From assembly GCF_048128805.1 (NCBI RefSeq), contig NC_136012.1:9310121-9374120 (forward strand): a DNA stretch of 64,000 bases, read 5' to 3'. Numbering within the stretch: the stretch's first letter is position 1; every line of letters begins with the position of its first letter. Source of the stretch: Centroberyx gerrardi. Lineage: Eukaryota > Chordata > Actinopteri > Beryciformes > Berycidae. Positions 22,937-36,338 of the stretch are shown piece by piece. The translations under genes were made by a program, and so were the position numbers. A model generated the notes under the pieces. The model was not told where the DNA came from and searched no databases. It worked only from the letters and a program-made list of their open reading frames with translations.

Positions 22937-25900
22937 TCATCTTCTTCGGTGACGCACCCTTTGCTTGGGGGAAAGGAGGTTTTCGTCTGTGGCTCCCAGG
23001 TCACCGCGTGGGTACAGATCCCCACGCTTCAACCCCCCTCTCTTCTTCCATCTCTCTGCCTCTCGGCTCTTCCTGCTCCTCCCGTCATTCTTCTCCTCGT
23101 TCCTTGTCTTCTTCTGCGGAGGGGGTGTGTCCTGCCTGGGACCGTGGGAGGGGATCCCGAAGGGGTCCGCGGGGCAGTCTTCGTCGTCGGAGCCACCCCT
23201 GGACTGCCCTAGCAGTCCTCCTTCCCGTCTGGCTTGGGCCTCCCTCCTCAGCCTCTTCACCTCCCGCCTCTCCCTGCGCCTCTCCGGCCACGTCTTCCTC
23301 CTGCCATCCCGGCTGCGCACCTCCTGGCTCCGCCTCCTCCCCGGGGCCAGCTGATTCTCCTCACCACTCTCCCCCGTTGGTTCGGACAGGTGCTGGTGCT
23401 CTGAGAGAGGCATGGAGCCAGCACTCCCAAGCTCTGGAAACACAGACAACATGCATGAAATTCCCATGATTGTATATTTCTATCAGTGTGAGCCTGTATG
23501 TTTAAGCAATAAGCCGCAAGAGGCAGAGGTTTACAGTGATTTCAGAACAGTATGCAACAGAAAGTACAGTTTACATTTACATTATAAATGCTTTTTGAAG
23601 TGACATTATTACAAGGATATTGATGAAGCATTCTGTATGAGACTTTCACTTAATTTGTAATCCTTAATTATGTTGATTGTTCCAGGCATGCTGCCATTTT
23701 ATATGAGATTTACTCCTCCAAATAAAATCGTGCAACAGCAAATGAAGTGCAAGCGGAGTTGGGAGTGTTACTGATGTAAACTATCTATGTGAGTGGGCGT
23801 TGTTGTTAAAACGGACTTCACTTCCGGTTCATTCTGTTTTTCTTCACTCTTGAACTAAACTCCCATTGGCTGTTGCCAGCGTCACTCTCAGATTTCACAC
23901 AAGCCCAGCCAGACTGGGCCCACTAAAATCAAACATTTGAAAAAATCCTGTTGGACCGGTCTCATGTCATAAGGAGGGCCAAAGTAACTAAACATTGCTG
24001 CTGAGCGACACAAGTAGCAGTATGAGTGATGATTTTCGGTTAGCACATAAAAATGCTACGTGTAGCTGTAGCATTGTGTGTATCAAAATTAAGACAACAT
24101 TTCCAATAAACCCCATTGCTTCCTGTCACAAACAGGATGTTGCTACTTCCCTCCTACCCCTCCCTGGCATTGCCCCATGTGCGTTTGTTTTGAAGAGCAA
24201 GAAGAAGGATAAGAGCTGATAACAGCTCTTAACTACAGCAACTATGCATTCAGATGAGGTGTAGTGAAACTGCGCAGTTAGAATAGAGGAACTGGAATAA
24301 AGCTGTGTATTACTTGAAAAGTAAAAATGTCTCTTCCTTTATGCCTTAAAGCAATTCAGCAGATTTCACACAAAATCCGACCTGGTGGCTCACAATATAA
24401 AAAGCGGCGTAGAGGCCGGTAGAGGCGGCCAATCTCCTCAGCAAAGGTCTCGTCTGTTTACAGTAATTATACTAATGTCTGAAAATTATTGTGGTAATTA
24501 TTTATCATTTACTGATTTTAAAATGCTACATGGAGCACCTTTAATATTTAAATTAGCTGTTATGCGGTCAAAGGTGTGCACTTATCAGGTATTTTACAAC
24601 AGCGTTGAACGTGACTCAACCAGTCAGAACCAAGGACCCCATCTATCTGCTGTATGAACAGTATTTGACAATTTCATGCATATACAGTACTGTGCAAAAG
24701 TCTTAGGCACATAAAAAAATCCATAAAGCGAAGATGCTTTCAAAAATAATGAAACGAAAAGTTTATAAATATAAAAAAAAAATACTATAAAGAGCAGTCT
24801 ACTGACATACTAATGCAGAAAACAAATAAATAAACATCTAAGACAAAATTTATATAAAAGATTCTAGGGTGCCTAAGACTTTTGCACTGTACTGTATACA
24901 TGCACAGGTATTATCATCCATTCATAAGTGTGTTTCATTGTCCATACATGGCTGTGTGTGTGTGTGCGTGCAGTGTCACCTCTAGCTCTCCTTTGCATCC
25001 TGGTGCGACATTGGAGAACGTCCTCCTCGGTGTCGTAGTGGCAAACGAAGGGCAGCGAGGGAAACGTCCCGCTGACCATCCGCCTCCTAGTGCACTCCTG
25101 ACACCGACAGACAGAGAGACAGAGAGAGGGAGGGAGAGGTATAAAGAGAGAGAAGAAAGGAGGAGGACGAATGCAGATCAATGGTGAACGGCAGGGTTAG
25201 AGCAAAAGAGGCAGGGAGAAAGCGACAGAAAGGGAGAGAGGAGAGAGGGGGAGATTTGATGTAGAGCGAGGGAGCAAGAGGTTGAGAGAGGGGCAGGGAC
25301 AAGGAGGATCCACATGAATACAGATACACAGACAGGGAGGGGGAGAGCATGGTAGAAAGAGGCATACAGAGGGGGAGAGAAAAGGAGAGAGAGAAGAGAC
25401 GTGACAAAGTAAAACAGAAAGAGAGAGAAATAGAGAGAGATAGAAGGTTAAGCATTAGAGAAACAGAAGACCAGAAGAGGGGAAAACTATCCACTGTCCA
25501 AAAGAAAGGGAATAGGGAGGAACGACAGTAAGAGTAAGAGCTATAGGGAAAGATTCCTTTCACTGCTCACTTACATGGCCATAATGTCCTCTCTCAGAAC
25601 AATTGTAGCAGTGAGCGGGGCGTTTGACGTGTTTGAGGGCGTGGTCAGCCCGTGGCCTGAGGGGGACCTCTAACCGGACCTGGAAAAAGCTCAAACAAAG
25701 GACGTTGTAAAACAGGTTGTTCTTTGACAGCTGATGCTGTCTCTCCTCACCATCTACCAGACAAAATATCGGGGGAGAAGTTCTTCAGAGAGGAGCCTCA
25801 GATCCTCTCCAGTTTCTCCTGATCCGACCCACAATTGTAAATCAGGAGTTTTGTTCTTGAAAGCTTTATCAATACAGGTCCAGGTATGACTTCTATTCTC

Positions 25901-28900
25901 AAATTTTGAACAGTGACGTTCATATGATCATGAGCCAGAAAGAGCTTTCCATGCTTCGAAGCTTTATGAGCCCTGGTGATATGAGGAGAGACGACAAAGA
26001 GCAAGCAGTCTAGGAAAAACTTCAATGAACTAGATGTTTTCCATTATTCCCATTACTCCATAGTAACTCACTGTCAAGTGGTACTGCCTCCATGTATCCG
26101 GGCAGGCCTGGGGAAAATAAAGAAAACGGAGAAGAAACTTACCCGACTGAGCGAGAATACGGGAAAATATGACGAAACCGCGCTGAAAAATGAGTAACCG
26201 TTTGCCAAGAGCAAATAACAGCTAATAAAAAAGCCCACACAAGCTCAAAGCAACAGAATCCTTCAACGCACAAATGACAAACACCTTCACGGCTCTCTTC
26301 GAGACCACAGCACACATTAAAACACAAACACACCTAGGCGTCAGACCTGGGGGCTAATAGACAAACTCACGTCAGAGAGGTGTCCTGTCATCCCACAGCG
26401 CTGGCAGTGCTGGTTCCATACGGGAGGCTCCGGACAGGGCCTGAGGCCGTGTGGGGGTAGTCCGCAGCTGGGACAGTGGCGGCCGGGGCAGTCCCTCTGG
26501 ACGTGGCCCTGGATCCCACACAGTACACAGGTGGGACGCCTCTGTGGATACAGACACACACAGATTTCTAAAGGGGTATTAAGTAATTTAGGACTTTTTA
26601 ATCAACCTCTACAAGTGACAAAGGAATTACAACAACATTGGAACATCTTATGGCAGCCTGTAAGGGACAGAGATATAAAAGTTACATTTTCACAATGGAA
26701 TGAGTAAGCTAATTAGAGCAGAGATCTAACAAAAACATCTAGTGAAGAGGTGATACATCGCAACGCAAAATAATACTGCTTTGTCATTTGCTTGTCAACA
26801 AAATGAAATCGCCCAAACACGGCTTCATCATCACCTGATGACCTGATGTTCTAGTAGGTGTGGGTGAAATTAAAGTAGGGACAGTAATATACTGTGTACG
26901 GACATTTCTTTTTCTCTTTGTTTGGTGGTTCTACAGGAACTGTCATGGGGATGTGTATATACTGTTTTTCATTTTGTGCTATGGGACGGTAAAATCTTAC
27001 TTATTACCCCCTTAATGACGGCGTGAATGTATATTATGTGGTAGAAGAGTAGGGTAACTGTCACCCAAGCTCCCCGAGTGTGTTTCTTTACCTTGGGGGT
27101 AGGGCAGCTTTTGGCTAAGTGTCCTGTCTTGTTACAGTTGTGACAGTTCAAAGAATGATCAGGCGTGTAGTAGCGGCTGGGGATCCACTGGTCAGCGCCC
27201 CACTGGATGATATGATTAGACAGAGACATGACAGACAGACATTATGAAAAAAAAACAATCATGTAACTTCCCCAAGAGGTATTAAAATGTTCCAAATCCA
27301 AAATGTGATATTGCCATTTTTTACAAATCACTGTCATTTATTTTTAAATATTCAGTTTTTTTTTCTCAAAATGTGTATAGCATTTTGTATTTGAATCTTG
27401 TAATTTGGCAATACAATGTGAAAAAGCTAAGAGTCAAATAAACAAACTGACTGTTACTCAACAGATATTTAACAGCACATTTACAGAGATTGGATATAGG
27501 AGTAGCAGATACATAATTCCCTGAATAATTTAACTGTTGTATAGTGTTGCTGCAAATTGGATAGTTAATGACAGAGTGTTACCTTGTCTTTCTCTGATAC
27601 AGCCCAGGGATGATCGACTGATTTGGGGTTCTGATCTATGATGGAGAGAATGAACAAGGGGAACATTACATACATACATTTATTCCACTGAGAAAAAATG
27701 GTTTGTGTGGCTCTCATGCAGCGACATTTCTTGAACTGTAGAAGAAATTTAGTCTTGCTCAGGGAAATAGTCTTGTAAAAATATAGTAAAGCTCTTGGCA
27801 ACAGGAGATCCACCAAGCAGAGGCTTGCAGCCCATTTTGGGTCCCAAACCATAGATTGGAGCCATAGTTGTCTGGGCTTAGAGGGTCAATGAATAACACT
27901 CAACCCTTCCATAATAATAATTACTACTGAGATGCAAGGAGCAAGAAATGTAACCCCGCAACTGCTCCAGTGGAGCGGCTTGCTGGCAGCAGAAGATGAA
28001 GTGGTTTTGCAGGCCGGCTCCCTGGTGTGAATAGAAGCATCTTTATGAATGTGAAGCAGGGCATCGCTGAAAGAGAGCATGCGTGCTAAGCAAACTGTCT
28101 CTGATAAAAAACGGTTAAAAAAGAAGCTACACTCCCGCAGTTATGAGCCTCCATTAGGGTCAGTTTTGCAGAAATCTGTGTACAGTTGTTCTGTTAAACA
28201 CATCCACAGAAATATATTTCTATCTGTGAACTAATCTTTAGCCGTTTGGATTTTTCCATCACAGTCGAACTCATACATCTGGGAACTCCTCTGTCTATGA
28301 AATATTATTGTCCATGGACTCATCTTTTATGCTCTACAGGACGCTTCCAATAAAATAATCCTAATAGATGTCCCAAGTTAGTTGAGTGGTTGAAAGAATA
28401 GCTAACCCCAAAACAAAAATTCATCAGTCAAACAGTTAGCAACATACTAGGACATACATTATAAAAAGCAATTACAAACATCATTGGAAAAGTGAAGATA
28501 TCATTGCTTTAAAATCATTGAGGTGGCAAGAAATTCTAATTTCCAAGTGCTCTGAAGTCGGTTTCATTATAAGGTGCATAGTACCAGAAACCAATCTTGC
28601 CAAGTTCAGATTTTATGTGCAGAGTATTTAATTAAAACTAACCAGTCCTGTGATCTGCTACCATAGTTACTGTCACCAGCCAACGTTTTGACAGAAATCA
28701 CAATGGTGGTGAATGCAGATGTAGGTTATGCAAAAATTGGTCCAAGGACTTCAAAGATAAACTGCACATCCACTGACACCTCTTCACATCCTATCACACT
28801 TAGAGAGAGTTGATTTTGATGGTGTACTCAGCGGTCGCTAAACTACTGAGTGGACTTTCACACCTGTCATGTTATCATTTTATCACTATGTGACATTTAT

Positions 28901-31237
28901 GGTATGACTGTTGCATAGTTTTGTCCTGCTGAGACCCATAATGGAGCTAGCAGTGTAAGTTGGTTTGTTAGTATGAATGTTTTGTTCCATTTTACAGCAG
29001 CTTCTGTCTTTGAGTGAAAATGAAAGTGCAGAGACTAAAGATAATGGGACAGTGCTCTCATGTGTGTTCATTGTTTTTACTGCAGCGAAGACATAATATC
29101 AGAAAACCAGGAGGTTGTTGTAATTTACCACCCATGATTTTAATGTAATAGCAAAATCCACCCTAAAACACTTTAACATGGTTAATAAACAGCTATTGGC
29201 GATGCACCTTGCATTTCTGGGCCCAGTTTGTTGTTTGGTGGCTGCCGTTTTGCACCACCATTGAAAAATCATACAGGAGGAAATCCATCGTAGAAGAAGA
29301 GAGAGACCAACAGTAGTCTCAATAGACCAGAATGCAACGCAGCCACAAGACTAGTTGGCTAGCTCGCAGATGATGCCCATAGGCAGGTTTAGGCACCGGC
29401 CCACTGGGCTCAGAGAGAGAAATTTCTACTAGTCTGGACAAATTATTACTAGCCAAGTGTAAATAATGTAATATTCAACTTTAACGAAGCAGATCATGCT
29501 CTGAAATCATATACATGCATAAAAATCATAAGTTTGTGTTCTTAATGTGTATTTCATATTATTACTAGCTCAATATAAGTAATGGAATGTTCAAGTTTAA
29601 CAAGGTATATCTTTAAAATGAGATAAATTATATTACAATGATATCAGCAGGCTGAACACCACACTGAGCCATCCGCTTTATTTTCCACAGATAAAATTAG
29701 ATAAACCATTTATCATGAGCGTGAGATGGTGTAAAAATGGCCTGCAAATAAAACACTCAAATAACATGACGGTTTATAAAAAAAAATATATTGAACTTTA
29801 TGTATGTGAAATTACATTGTATGCATGTCTGAATGAAACTCCGCTGTATATGCAAAACTTTTAGCGTCAATTTTGAGAGTTCCACTTTTGTCTGTCAATA
29901 ACAGTGGTTGGGGTCTTTGAGGGGGCTCCCAGCAAAATGAGGAGTAGTTCACCGGTTCAGATCACATGTTCACATCGAGCAGAACATAAACACACAACAT
30001 GCGGAAGTGCACTACAGTTTTAGTGAGGATTTGCACTAAATCTTTTGGACTCACAGTGCAATTGTTTGGCTTCTGAACATTTGGATTATGCTGCACAAGC
30101 TGTTTGGAGTAATTTTATAGTATTATTTCCTCTTTTGGAACTCTAAAGAACCGGTCCCCAGCCACTTCAGTTCTTTTGCAGAAGGCAGATGCAGAGCCAC
30201 TGTGTTTGATGTCGACATGAAAACTTCACTGGTGTTTCAAGTAATATAAGGGTGAGTAAATAATGACAAAATTTAAATTTTTGGGTGAACTATTACTGTA
30301 AATTTCACTAGAATTTAATTCAATAGAATTATAGAATGTAATTCACTCTCCCTACTATCATCTCCCCTAGGCCTGGGCAATAATTCAATATCATCATCTT
30401 TCAATAGAATCATATCATGATGAAATAATTCTATTGAGTTATCATGATACACACTTCTGTTGGCTAAATTAATGATTAAAAGCAAATACTAATTAAAATC
30501 TGTCACAAAATGAGATCTGAAACAAATCAGGGAAATTATTTGAAAATTGCAGTTAAATCATACTTTATAATTCCATGATGTTCAATGCTATGGACATCAA
30601 TTTGATTAACATATCATTTTATGTTGGCAGTTATAAATCAATGTCAAGAGAATTTATTGTGCTTATCCTTTAATTTTGTCCATATCGCCCAGCTCTAATG
30701 TCCCACATACAGTGTAGACACATACAATTCAAAGGTAATTGGGCTGGGACAAACTTTATCAAATTGGGGTCCCTGGGGTCTACTTGGGGGTCAGTGACAT
30801 GAAAATGAGAACCATCTGACTAGAAAATGCAGTAAGGCCTGGATGAGAAATATCAGTTGATCAGCTCGATCCTCACCTTCATGTCCAGAGTCATCCTCAG
30901 AGCTGCTGCTGTTCCAGCAGCCCAGGTTGAGCTGGATGTTGGTGTCTCCCTCCTGCTCCTCTCCTCCCAGGATCATCCACTCCTCGATGGGCTCCTCCTG
31001 CTCTTGTCCAGAGCTGGAGGCTGGACTCAGATCCCGGCCAGTGGAGAGAGAGAAGGCCAGGACCAGAGGAGGAGAGGAGTCCCTGCTGGCCCGTGGATTC
31101 CTTTTGGAGCTACTGCGATCAAACCTGAACTCCAGTTCACCTTCTGAACTGCTGGAGCCCTCGATAAAGAACCGCTCGTCTTTGCCGCCTTCTTTCTCTT
31201 CATCCTCACCTTCACTCTCCTTAGGATAGTCCATCAT
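22937..31237 (-). CDS. zcchc7: Zinc finger CCHC domain-containing protein 7 (TRAMP-complex type)
   Basis: Eight exons join in phase: 31237-30877, 27635-27583, 27202-27092, 26541-26371, 26107-26072, 25679-25575, 25097-24980 and 23433-22937, giving 483 aa. Five CCHC knuckles lie at residues about 158-171, 180-193, 198-211, 221-234 and 268-281. The family hallmark WRQYHLT lies between the fourth and fifth, and SGTFPSLPFVCHYD follows the fifth. The N-terminus is acidic and Ser-rich with IEEWMILGG, matching human WMLLGC. The C-terminal half is Arg/Lys-rich. ZCCHC7 is the vertebrate counterpart of yeast Air1/2, the RNA-binding part of the nuclear TRAMP complex that feeds RNA to the exosome. Start: the frame has two adjacent ATGs; I took the first. 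It is shorter than human ZCCHC7 (a little over 540 aa as I recall it) at both termini. Same strand as rnf38. Confidence 0.93.
24685..24894. mobile_element. Tc1/mariner-type MITE in a zcchc7 intron
   Basis: The inverted ends are cagtactgtgcaaaagtctt and aagacttttgcactgtactg. TA lies outside both ends (24683-24684 and 24895-24896). About 210 bp, AT-rich, non-coding. It lies in the last intron of zcchc7. Confidence 0.88.
25100..25560. repeat. Purine-rich (GA)n tract in a zcchc7 intron
   Basis: The plus strand is GA-rich, so the transcript strand is pyrimidine-rich. This places a long polypyrimidine tract in front of the exon starting at 25097. Open frames here reflect composition only. Confidence 0.7.
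27640..30870. other. zcchc7 intron 1 with dispersed-repeat fragments
   Basis: About 3.2 kb without further exons. At about 28401 there is agctaaccccaaaacaaaaa, and at about 30247-30290 the phrase gagtaaataatgacaaaatt with tttttgggtgaacta. The second pair of phrases, and the stretch before it (gcaattgtttggcttctgaa), recur diverged at about 43030-43255, so this is a dispersed element family. Family and exact ends are not determined. Confidence 0.45.
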
Positions 31238-31700
31238 CCAACTTGACAAAAGCAGAAGTGCAGCTCAACAGCACCATCCAACGACGTCTCACTGGTATTT
31301 AATAGCTATAGCTAATGTAGCTCATTTACCGCAACGTTTTGTACGTTAGTAGTGAATCAGTCAGCTAACTGGTTGGCTGCGGGAGCTAGCAATTGGCTTA
31401 TTATTATGGAACTTCTTTCGAAAAGATTAAATGTGTCGAGGTAGGTGCTAACTAGCTAGGAAGTTAGTCAAAATAACTTGACACGTGGGTCAGGTTAAGT
31501 TATGCTGACATAGCGTTAGCTAGCTGTGTAGCCGAGGCAGTCAGTTGCGACATACATCAAAGCAACCAAGATAAAGTATTTACGTTAGCTAGTATACGAC
31601 GTTGACATTTTTCGGGTTCGTACCGTTTTCAGTTTCGCTTGCGCCGACACACAGCTGAGATGGTTGTTTACATGTTAGCACTTTCCCGGGGTTTCTGGGA
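31238..31700 (-). promoter_or_regulatory. zcchc7: Inferred zcchc7 upstream region
   Basis: Directly upstream of the zcchc7 start, with several tagctagc/aacgtta-type words like those upstream of rnf38. No core promoter element is identifiable with confidence. Confidence 0.3.
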
Positions 31701-31944
31701 AGAAAATGTTGGCCTACCAAAACCTAACCCAGACCCAGAAACAGAGTCCCTTATGTCAAAGGAGAGGAAGCATGGAAGTGTTATGGTTGGCCGTTTTGTC
31801 ATGTATTCCCTAAAATGCACTAGTCAATAAAATTAGCCACTAGTACTTATAGTCACTAGTCACTATTCTGTCCGCTACTTTCCCTATTGTATTACTATTT
31901 TTACCAGTTGCTATATAATAGTTGTAATGTAATAGGTAGGTAGG

Positions 31945-33041
31945 TATCCCAAGGGATACAATCTATTCATTTTACTGAACAGGATAATAGGTGAGCTCAG
32001 TAGATTGTAGAATTATTGAGATATAATAATTTTTTTGTCCATTAAAGAGCTCTAACCTCTTTCTATCTGTGAAAAAGACTTTCTGGAATCATCAAACATG
32101 GCTCTTAACATCAGATTTTGGTACTGAGGAACTTAATAGTGATACCTTTTAGTGTGCATCCCTACTGTACAGTTTTTTTCTGACAAAACAAGATGAATCA
32201 TTTTACATAACTTTATAATAAAATTATGTTCTGCAGAATTCCTAGGAATGAGACAAAGGCAGCAAATAATGGATATTTTATATCTGATTTATTTAGAGGA
32301 AATTAAATTCCCATAGAGATTAAAAATAATAATCTTGTGTCCAAAAGAAGGTAGATTATTATTTACAACACAACCTATGACTGTGTATAGTGATGTGGAT
32401 AATGAAGTGAAGATAATTAGAAATCTGCATTATACATTTACAGCTGTCTGTACAAACATATTGTATGGTTGACTGAGAATGTGGTTACATTTTATCATAC
32501 AAAACTGCAAACGGCTCATTTTGACATAAAGTTTGATTTCTATTCCTATATTGTTAATCAGCACATTGATGTTTTTTTTTTTGTTTTTTTTCCCAAAAAA
32601 CCTATGAAGCAGTGCACATTGAGAAAGTGGTTTAGTGCAGTGGTTCTCAACGTGGGGTCCGGGGACCACCAGGGGTCCTTGAGGGGGTTCCACGGGGTCC
32701 TCAGCAAATTGATGAATTGTTAAACTTCAGCATTATTTCATTTACAAGAAGTTATTTGATCATAGTTTCTCTGTTATCTCTCTACCTACAACACAGATAG
32801 TCATGGAATTCTGGACAAAATTATTTCTAACAATAAAAATATTCTCAGATTTGGGTTTGAGAGACAAAATCTCGTCAAATGGGGGTCTGTGGCTCTAATG
32901 TGGACTAGATTAGGGGTCCTTGATATGAAAAAGGTTGAGAATCACTGGTTTAGTGGTTTAAAGTGAAGATGCAGGTGTCACGGTGCGGACAGTAGTCACT
33001 CTGGGCTTCAAATCCCTCTGTTTGGATCTGTAGACAAAAAA
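31945..33041 (-). pseudogene. Truncated copy of a CXC chemokine 3' end (terminal exon and 3' UTR)
   Basis: A direct repeat of 47723-49263, starting near the phrase gggatacaatctattc and ending just past the intron acceptor of the terminal exon. On the minus strand 33027-32958 reads the same C-terminal exon as the intact chemokine gene (SKQRDLKPR, then PASSL and stop), with a few substitutions. Exons 1-3 are not found upstream in 33.04-34.08 kb, so it is a fragment rather than a second gene. It contains a hAT-type MITE that the other copy lacks, and it lacks the solo LTR that the other copy has. Confidence 0.75.
32638..32947. mobile_element. hAT-type MITE with perfect 8-bp target duplication
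   Basis: The ends are CAGTGGTTCTCAACGTGGG and, inverted, GGTTGAGAATCACTG. The 8-bp duplication gtttagtg lies at 32630-32637 and 32948-32955. The paralogous sequence at about 49169 has a single uninterrupted gtttagtg, which is a natural empty site. 310 bp, non-coding. Confidence 0.93.
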
Positions 33042-34080
33042 GAACAGAACAGATCCTGTACAGACCGGTACAGACACACGGCACGTGTGTTCAATTCTAT
33101 GCACTGAAGCACTGCGACACGGTTAAATTACCTAATTCCACTAACGTTACTTGAATACCACAAGGTAACGTTAAAGGTACCTACCGCAGCGAAGACGAGT
33201 TACTGTCTACAAATCCCCATTACTAACTGTGGAATGTTAATTTTCACTTTTGTTTTCACACCAGGAGACTCTGTGGATTGAGTTTAATGCTGCTGGTCTG
33301 CTGTCTGTACATCTCCAAATTACAGACATGACGTGATGCGCACATCAGGCGCATTAGAGATCGATTTAGATCCATTTCTATACTCTGACCAAATTTTGAT
33401 TTTGTGCCTCAATATGGGAAACACTGCATCTCAGTCAAAAACGCCCTCTAGAGGCCATCTGACGAAGCACATCATCTCACTGAGCATTACCTGACTACCT
33501 GACTGACTGACTGACTGACCTGAATTCGCCTCGTGACGCATTCGGCTGCGCTGTGGGGAAAACAATTCAGAAATGTTTAGCAGTGATCAACTCACCAGTG
33601 TTACACCTCCATAGACTGAGTTACCCAATTGGTAAAGTAACAGATAATTTTTAGATTCTCTTCTCCTCACCTTGCGTTTATCCATTACTTCCTGCACACC
33701 TGCAGCGTGAACAAAAAAGGTGAAATGCTAAACTAGCTGTTGACTAGTTCCCAGAAGCACACTGTGATGACAGACCAATCCTTCTGGGTCCAAGAGAGAG
33801 CTATCAATTGGTTACAATGGCTGCTTCCAGTGAAGGTGCCTTTTTAGTTTGACATGCAGGGTAACATATTTACACCATGCTGCTACATCAAATACTGGTG
33901 TAAGAAAGTGACAACCCCAAAGTTGTGTGAAATAGACTATTCCAAAAGGGTTACAAACCTTTAAACTGCATTGTATAAATTAATTAACTCGTCAGCAGTT
34001 GTGACGTTTTCTGTCTGGGTAGGAAAATGTATCAGGATAGACTTCTACCTGTATAAACACTGGTGGTCCACCTGAGGAAT
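33042..34080. other. Intergenic, nothing firm
   Basis: A short tandem of tgac lies near 33495-33520. Two small GT-AG-flanked segments on the minus strand (about 33695-33673 and 33551-33521) do not join into a sensible frame. No gene is called. Confidence 0.4.
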
Positions 34081-34944
34081 ATGTACGGTGGCCCTGAGGG
34101 TCAAAACACAACATTCCACAAAACACAACGACATTTCACAAAACACAACAACATTTCACAAAACAAATGAACATTTCACAAAACACAACAACATTTCACA
34201 AAACACAACATTTCACAAAACACAACGGCAAAAGAGAAAACAATTCAACATTTCACAGAAAACGGAAAAGGTAGGTCCTTTCTTTGTTGTTACTGATTGG
34301 ATGTATTCGTTGTCACTCAAGGTAACAGGAAGTGGGACCAGAGCAATGGCTCTGAGAGATGTGTTCTGCTGGTTCAAATTAACAGAAAATAACACTTCCG
34401 GTTTGGGCGTTTAGCCTTCAAAATAAAAACGTGATATTTTAAACATGTATAAATACTGTTTTAAACCAGTTACTTTGTATTTAATCATCAAATTCAATAA
34501 GTGAACACCCATATTAATGTTTGATGTCAAAATAATAATGAAAAATGCTATAATATGTGCCATTTTTAACTATAAACGCTGCATATATTACACTTTCTGA
34601 CATTTTTGACTAACTTGGACACTGTACAGTTTACCTTTTAGTGTAACTGCACAAGTTCTATGTCAAAACACTCCTGCAGACCTGAACTTTCACACACACT
34701 AATATTTAGGCCCAAATGGTTTAAGAAAAGTCATGACAGGTCCTCAAAGTCAGCCATACTCTAACACTGACATTTGTAGAAAAAAGTATCTAAGACATAC
34801 ATTTGAAACACACGCAATAGTCTCAAGTCAAGTCTTTTTCACACTGTAAAATCTTTTTTTTACAGTTTTCAATTTTACTGGTTTCAATGGCAGGTGTGAC
34901 TGAAAAAACGAAATGGGACAAATTAGATATAAATACATAAATAA

Positions 34945-35358
34945 TAAATACACAGCTTGGACCTAAATGATAGTGTGTAGAGAAAGTACAGGTCTACAGG
35001 AGTGTTTTGACATAACACTTGTGCAGTTACAATGAAAGATAAACTGTACAGTGTCCAACTTAATCAAAATGTCACAGTTTTACAGTATGGCTGACTTTGA
35101 GGGCCTGTCATGACTTTTCTAAAACAGCTTGGACCTAAATGATAGTGTGTAGAGAAAGTACAGGTCTGTTAGAGTGTTTTGACAGAACTTGTGCAGTTAC
35201 AATGAAAGGTAAACTGTACAGTGTCCACTTTATTCTACAAATGTCACATTATTACAGTATGGCTGACTTTGAGGGCCTGTCATGACTTTTCTTTAACAGC
35301 TTGGGCCTAAATGTTGGTGTGTAGTGAAAGTACATATCTGCAGGAGTGTTTTGACATA
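34945..35358. repeat. Tandem subunits of about 150-185 bp inside the foldback element
   Basis: The phrase cagcttggacctaaatgata starts units near 34951 and 35126, with a third, more diverged start near 35298. Each unit contains ggctgactttgagggcctgt or gtgttttgaca and a run like cttgtgcagttacaatgaaa. Inverted fragments of the same unit lie at about 34620-34760. Confidence 0.75.
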
Positions 35359-36338
35359 TGTGGCAGGTGGCACCGAGTAAAAAAGGGGAGGTGCACCAAT
35401 TAGAGAGGCTTGCTGATATAGGGCTACCTGCAGGAGGAACGCCAGGTTGCGGCTGTTGGTTCAGGCCGGTGGAGTGAGGCAGGTGCATACCTCATTCCAT
35501 GCTGGCGTGCAGGGAAGACGAGAGGGCAGGAACAATTGGTAGGCCTAAGGCTGTTTTCTTTGTATAGCGTTTTGTGCTGTCAGGTTTGAATGTGTGTGAC
35601 ATTTATTGTTTTCATTTATTTCAGACCTGCTTCCCTGTTGGGTTGAAGGCGGCTGGTAGTCGGTAGCGAAGTAGACCGACGTACCAGGTATTTTGAAGTT
35701 TAGGCATGTAGTTTTTAACATTTAATCGGTATGTATTTTAATATTGATGTAATAAAGTGTTTTTAAGATTGTTAATATTTGTTTCCCTGCAGAGCATCAG
35801 TGGTCCATTAGCTGCTCTTGCCGTGGGACTATTTTCGTTGTTTGCCAGTTTGTTTTTGGTATTGCTTTTTCTGTCTAGTCCGCCCTGGCAAGTGTGCTGG
35901 TAGCGGGCAAAAATATCTGGGTATTGCCCTTGGGGCGGACTAGTTTTCTTTTCTTTTTTCGTTTGTTTGTTCTGTTTTATTATCCATCTGTTTGCTTCCC
36001 CCATCAATACCTTTACTCAGGTCGAATCCCAGTCAGACAGTCAGGGCAGGCTTAAGGTGTGACGGAGTTATTAATTGTTTGCAGTGACATTAATCACGTG
36101 TGTTAAACTTTGGAATGTGTTAACCAACCTAGCGTGCGAGACTTATTAATTATAGTGTGCACTGGTGTGATTTAGTGTAACTCAGCCCCTGTCCTGTCAG
36201 TGATAGCTGGGAAGTAAACTGTAAGGAGGTTAAGGTGGGCGGATGTAAATTGTCAAGCTTAACTTTTGTAATAAACATGTGACTCTTTACCTCCTTGATT
36301 GTCATTCCTTATGCTAGTGATTTGTAGCGGGTGTAACA
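35359..36338. mobile_element. Solo LTR (LTR retroelement fossil), 980 bp
   Basis: It begins TG and ends CA (tgtggcagg ... gtgtaaca). A 4-bp target duplication cata is present at 35355-35358 and 36339-36342. The neighbouring tandem subunits give the uninterrupted sequence, which confirms the boundaries. An AATAAA lies near the 3' end. There is no internal region, so this is the product of recombination between two LTRs. Gypsy-like or retrovirus-like cannot be told apart from the LTR alone. It is younger than the foldback element around it. Confidence 0.88.

Noticed and set aside
22965-23469. Plus-strand Ser/Pro-rich frames opposite the last zcchc7 exon
   Set aside because: The minus frame continues the zcchc7 protein in phase; the plus frames are antisense shadows.
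25087-25563. 158-aa minus frame in the zcchc7 intron
   Set aside because: Low-complexity Ser/Leu frame from a CT-rich intron tract that lies between two well-supported zcchc7 exons.
33521-33695. Two small GT-AG-flanked segments on the minus strand next to the chemokine fragment
   Set aside because: Their phases do not join each other and the terminal exon without stops; they show no chemokine cysteines.
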